Part shown: positions 61,918 through 64,000 of the stretch, piece after piece | Layout of the letters: each line of letters starts with the position of its first letter | Position numbering within the stretch: position 1 is the stretch's first letter | Assembly: GCA_016281915.1 (NCBI GenBank) | Contig: JAEEJO010000037.1 | Span: 1-64,000, forward strand | Reading direction: 5' to 3' | Origin: Clostridiales bacterium | GTDB lineage: Bacteria > Bacillota > Clostridia > Oscillospirales > UBA644 | DNA length: 64,000 bases | Notes under the pieces: model-generated | The model's input: only the letters and a program-made list of their open reading frames with translations | The model's database searches: none | What the model was told of the DNA's origin: nothing | Made by a program: the position numbers and the translations under genes

Positions 61918-63306
61918 TCAGTCACCCACGTCAAGATGTTCAAGCACGCTCTTCTTCTCTATTTTTTCGGGATCCCCGTGCTTTACAAACAGCATAGTGA
62001 CAAACGAGAATAACACGAAAAGAACGCCGAACGGGAAGAAAACGTATCTCATGCCGATGATATCGTAAAGAAAACCTGAAAGGATCGGCGCAATTATCTG
62101 AGCGGACATTGATGCGGTATAGTAATAGCCTGTATATTTGCCTGTATCGCCGCGTTTTGCAAGCTCAACGACCATCGGGAAAGAGTTTACGTTAATCGTT
62201 GCCCAACCGATCCCTGCAAGAGCGAAAACAGGATACATAATGATCTCAGGGATATCGGGAGTGATGAAAATTCCGATAAAAAATGCCGCAGCAAGAAGCA
62301 GAACGCCGGCAAGAACGGTCTTTTTTCTTCCGAATTTCGATGAGATCAGTCCGACGGGAACATATGCTATGATAGCAGCTGCCTGAGCTACGATAAGCGT
62401 CAGGTTGAAATCAAAGCCGAGAATATTTGACGCGTATACCGAATATTTACTGGTTATAGAGTTGTAGCCTATAAACCAGAGCGCGACAGACGCAAGAATC
62501 AGAAGAAGAGAACGCCGTTCCGAAGATGAAAGAACGTGTTTTTCTCCCGGGGTTGCGGGTTCGTCGGAAATACCGAATTCTGCAGACTGCTTTTCCATAT
62601 CTTCCGCCCATTTTTTTTCTTTGACAAAGATAAGAAAAACGGCAAATCCGAGAAGCATCACGGCGCATACAGCCCCTATATAGCCTATATAAGGCATATA
62701 CGTTTTCTTTGATGTGGCAAAAACGATGCCGAGAATAAGAACTATTATTCCCCCGGCAGAGCCCATAAGATTTATTATGGCGTTTGCTTTTGAGCGAAGA
62801 GGTTTAGGTGTAACATCCGGCATAAGAGCCACTGCGGGAGAACGGAACGTTGCCATTGCGACAAGCACGACAAGCAAAGTAAAGAGAAAACCGATCATCG
62901 GCAAAGGATTTGAAAGCGTAAGATCGAAAGTTGTCTGTCGCACAAATTCTTCCGTTGCCTCCGCAGAAAGTTCCGGGATACTCTGAGAAATAACAAGAGA
63001 AAGCTGATAGTTATCAATAAACGAAAGCACAAAAAATGCTGCAACGGCGATAATAGTTCCGATGGAAATAAACGGAGTGCGCCTGCCGAATCTTGAATTT
63101 ACTTTATCAGATAGAGCGCCGAAGACAGGGAGCATAAATACCGCAAGGATATTATCAAGAGACATGATCACGCCTGAAGCGGTCTGCGGGAGCCCGAAAT
63201 GATTCGTTAAAATAAGAGGAATTATTGCATCGTATGCCTGCCAGAAGGCGGAAATGAGGAAAAATGCCATTCCGACGAGGATTACCCGTTTGTAATTAAG
63301 TTTCAT
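61918..63306 (-). CDS. MFS transporter (SLC45-like)
   Basis: A 462-residue twelve-helix major facilitator. AFWQAYDAIIPLIL, FGALSDKVNSRFGRRTPFI between helices 2 and 3 (the RFGRR-P motif of sugar/SLC45-type carriers) and SSKFGRKKTVL in the second half are typical. The SLC45-like subgroup carries sugars in symport, but the substrate here is not predicted. The GDPD-MsrA gene follows two bases after its stop. Confidence 0.88.
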   Translation of the reverse strand: MKLNYKRVILVGMAFFLISAFWQAYDAIIPLILTNHFGLPQTASGVIMSLDNILAVFMLPVFGALSDKVNSRFGRRTPFISIGTIIAVAAFFVLSFIDNYQLSLVISQSIPELSAEATEEFVRQTTFDLTLSNPLPMIGFLFTLLVVLVAMATFRSPAVALMPDVTPKPLRSKANAIINLMGSAGGIIVLILGIVFATSKKTYMPYIGYIGAVCAVMLLGFAVFLIFVKEKKWAEDMEKQSAEFGISDEPATPGEKHVLSSSERRSLLLILASVALWFIGYNSITSKYSVYASNILGFDFNLTLIVAQAAAIIAYVPVGLISSKFGRKKTVLAGVLLLAAAFFIGIFITPDIPEIIMYPVFALAGIGWATINVNSFPMVVELAKRGDTGKYTGYYYTASMSAQIIAPILSGFLYDIIGMRYVFFPFGVLFVLFSFVTMLFVKHGDPEKIEKKSVLEHLDVGD

Positions 63307-63362
63307 GATCTCTTCCTTTCTTTATGCATATCTCGCGGGGAGCTTATAATGATTATCCCCGT

Positions 63363-64000
63363 CTAAATTTCGATTTCGAGCCCGTCAGAAGCGACTGTAA
63401 CTCCGTGTTTTTCCATAATGCCGCTGAGGGTGGCATGGTCTGTATGAAGAGTGCGCGCCATATGGCTTATGCAGAATTTTCCGATATATTTTTCGAGTGT
63501 TTTTTTCATTTCAAGGACCATATTAAGATCATTGTGTTCAAAGATACGGTAGTCACCGTCAATAAATCCGACCGTAGCGTCAAATACAGCAAAGTCGGGC
63601 TTACGGTTTTTTATCGCCTGAACCTCATCGAATAACAGCCATGCTCCGTCAAGTCCGTAAAACACGGTTTTTTCTCCGTCAGAGATAATAAAATGGACGG
63701 GGTCTTTCACGGTCGAGTGATTGGCGCGATATGCGCTTACCGTATACTTACCTACGGTTTTTTCTTCGCCTTCAGAAAACGGGATGAAGCGTGCTCCGTA
63801 TTTTTCGAGTTTTGCAACGGTCTTTTCATCAAAATGATCGCTATGGCGGTGTGTGTTGATTATATATTTTATTTCGGACGGGTCTTTTGAGTATTCGTTA
63901 AGCGCGTCAAAAACGCACGGGTTGGGATCTATAAGCAAAGAACCGTCTATGAGAGCTGAGGAAAGTCTGCGATGTTCTTTACATCCTTCGGGCTTTTTTT
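63363..64000 (-). CDS. Metallo-beta-lactamase-fold hydrolase, 5' end missing
   Basis: The frame stays open to the window edge, so only the C-terminal 212 residues or so are seen. THRHSDHFDEKTV is the HxHxDH metal motif, NHSTVKD and a late SHMARTLHTDH supply further ligands. Upstream, GCKEHRRLSSALIDGSLLIDP continues the family pattern beyond the window. Such proteins resemble PhnP/YcbL-like phosphodiesterases; substrate unknown. It lies 56 bases before the MFS gene and may be co-transcribed with it. Confidence 0.85.
   Translation of the reverse strand, partial: KKPEGCKEHRRLSSALIDGSLLIDPNPCVFDALNEYSKDPSEIKYIINTHRHSDHFDEKTVAKLEKYGARFIPFSEGEEKTVGKYTVSAYRANHSTVKDPVHFIISDGEKTVFYGLDGAWLLFDEVQAIKNRKPDFAVFDATVGFIDGDYRIFEHNDLNMVLEMKKTLEKYIGKFCISHMARTLHTDHATLSGIMEKHGVTVASDGLEIEI

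Noticed and set aside
1-64000. CRISPR arrays, insertion sequences, prophage or integrative elements
   Set aside because: No spaced direct repeats, transposase, integrase or terminal inverted repeats were seen; the tRNA genes have no duplicated 3' ends nearby.

Overview
The window looks like chromosomal DNA of an anaerobic, low-to-mid GC Gram-positive bacterium, most likely a gut-type member of class Clostridia (Bacillota). The evidence is a six-subunit Rnf complex of clostridial type (large multi-cluster RnfB), an NfnAB pair, the Bacillota neighbourhood holB-ricT-trmN6-rsmI, a DUF1292 gene, PyrK, sigma-A type promoters with 16-17 nt spacers, and strong Shine-Dalgarno sites. No genus can be named from the sequence alone. 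I saw no mobile element, prophage or CRISPR array.

Layout. 1-6 kb: a TfoX-N protein, tmRNA (ssrA), a YgjV-like membrane protein, an M32 carboxypeptidase, tRNA-Trp, and small redox genes. 6-11.7 kb (minus strand): a glycan operon with a GH106-like hydrolase, a GH2 beta-galactosidase-like enzyme and a membrane protein. 11.8-17.3 kb (minus): nfnB, nfnA and a nanA-like lyase under their own promoter, then an AMP-forming acyl-CoA ligase preceded by an XRE-cupin regulator. From a divergent promoter run a BadF-type sugar kinase and a YigZ protein. 19-29 kb: purECMN run directly into rnfCDGEAB, then a 52-residue membrane protein and a RACo-like ferredoxin-ATPase, all tightly packed. 29-34 kb: an Orn/Lys/Arg decarboxylase-fold protein, holB, ricT, a 57-residue ferredoxin, trmN6 and rsmI. 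34-38 kb: a zinc-ribbon membrane protein, MntP, a URO-D-family protein, a MATE pump, and tRNA-Glu and tRNA-Met. 38-44 kb: DUF1292, a 6S-like RNA candidate, lepA, a methyltransferase, a DUF2156 protein, a short Hsp33 and an orphan PyrK.

44-51.4 kb is a compact histidine operon (hisZG fusion, D, C, B, H, A, F, I, E); only histidinol-phosphate phosphatase is missing. 51.5-58.9 kb is an aromatic operon running from DAHP synthase to chorismate and phenylpyruvate (aroF, B, A, C, pheA, aroEK fusion, aroQ). It is preceded by a Phe/Tyr-rich leader peptide and an intrinsic terminator with competing pairings, the layout of ribosome-mediated attenuation. 59-64 kb (minus) carries a second MATE pump, a GDPD-MsrA fusion, an MFS transporter and a metallo-beta-lactamase-fold protein cut by the window end.

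The most notable items are the Phe/Tyr attenuator, three gene fusions (HisZ-HisG, AroE-AroK, GDPD-MsrA), two small genes (52 aa beside rnf, 57-aa ferredoxin), and the joining of purine genes to the Rnf operon.
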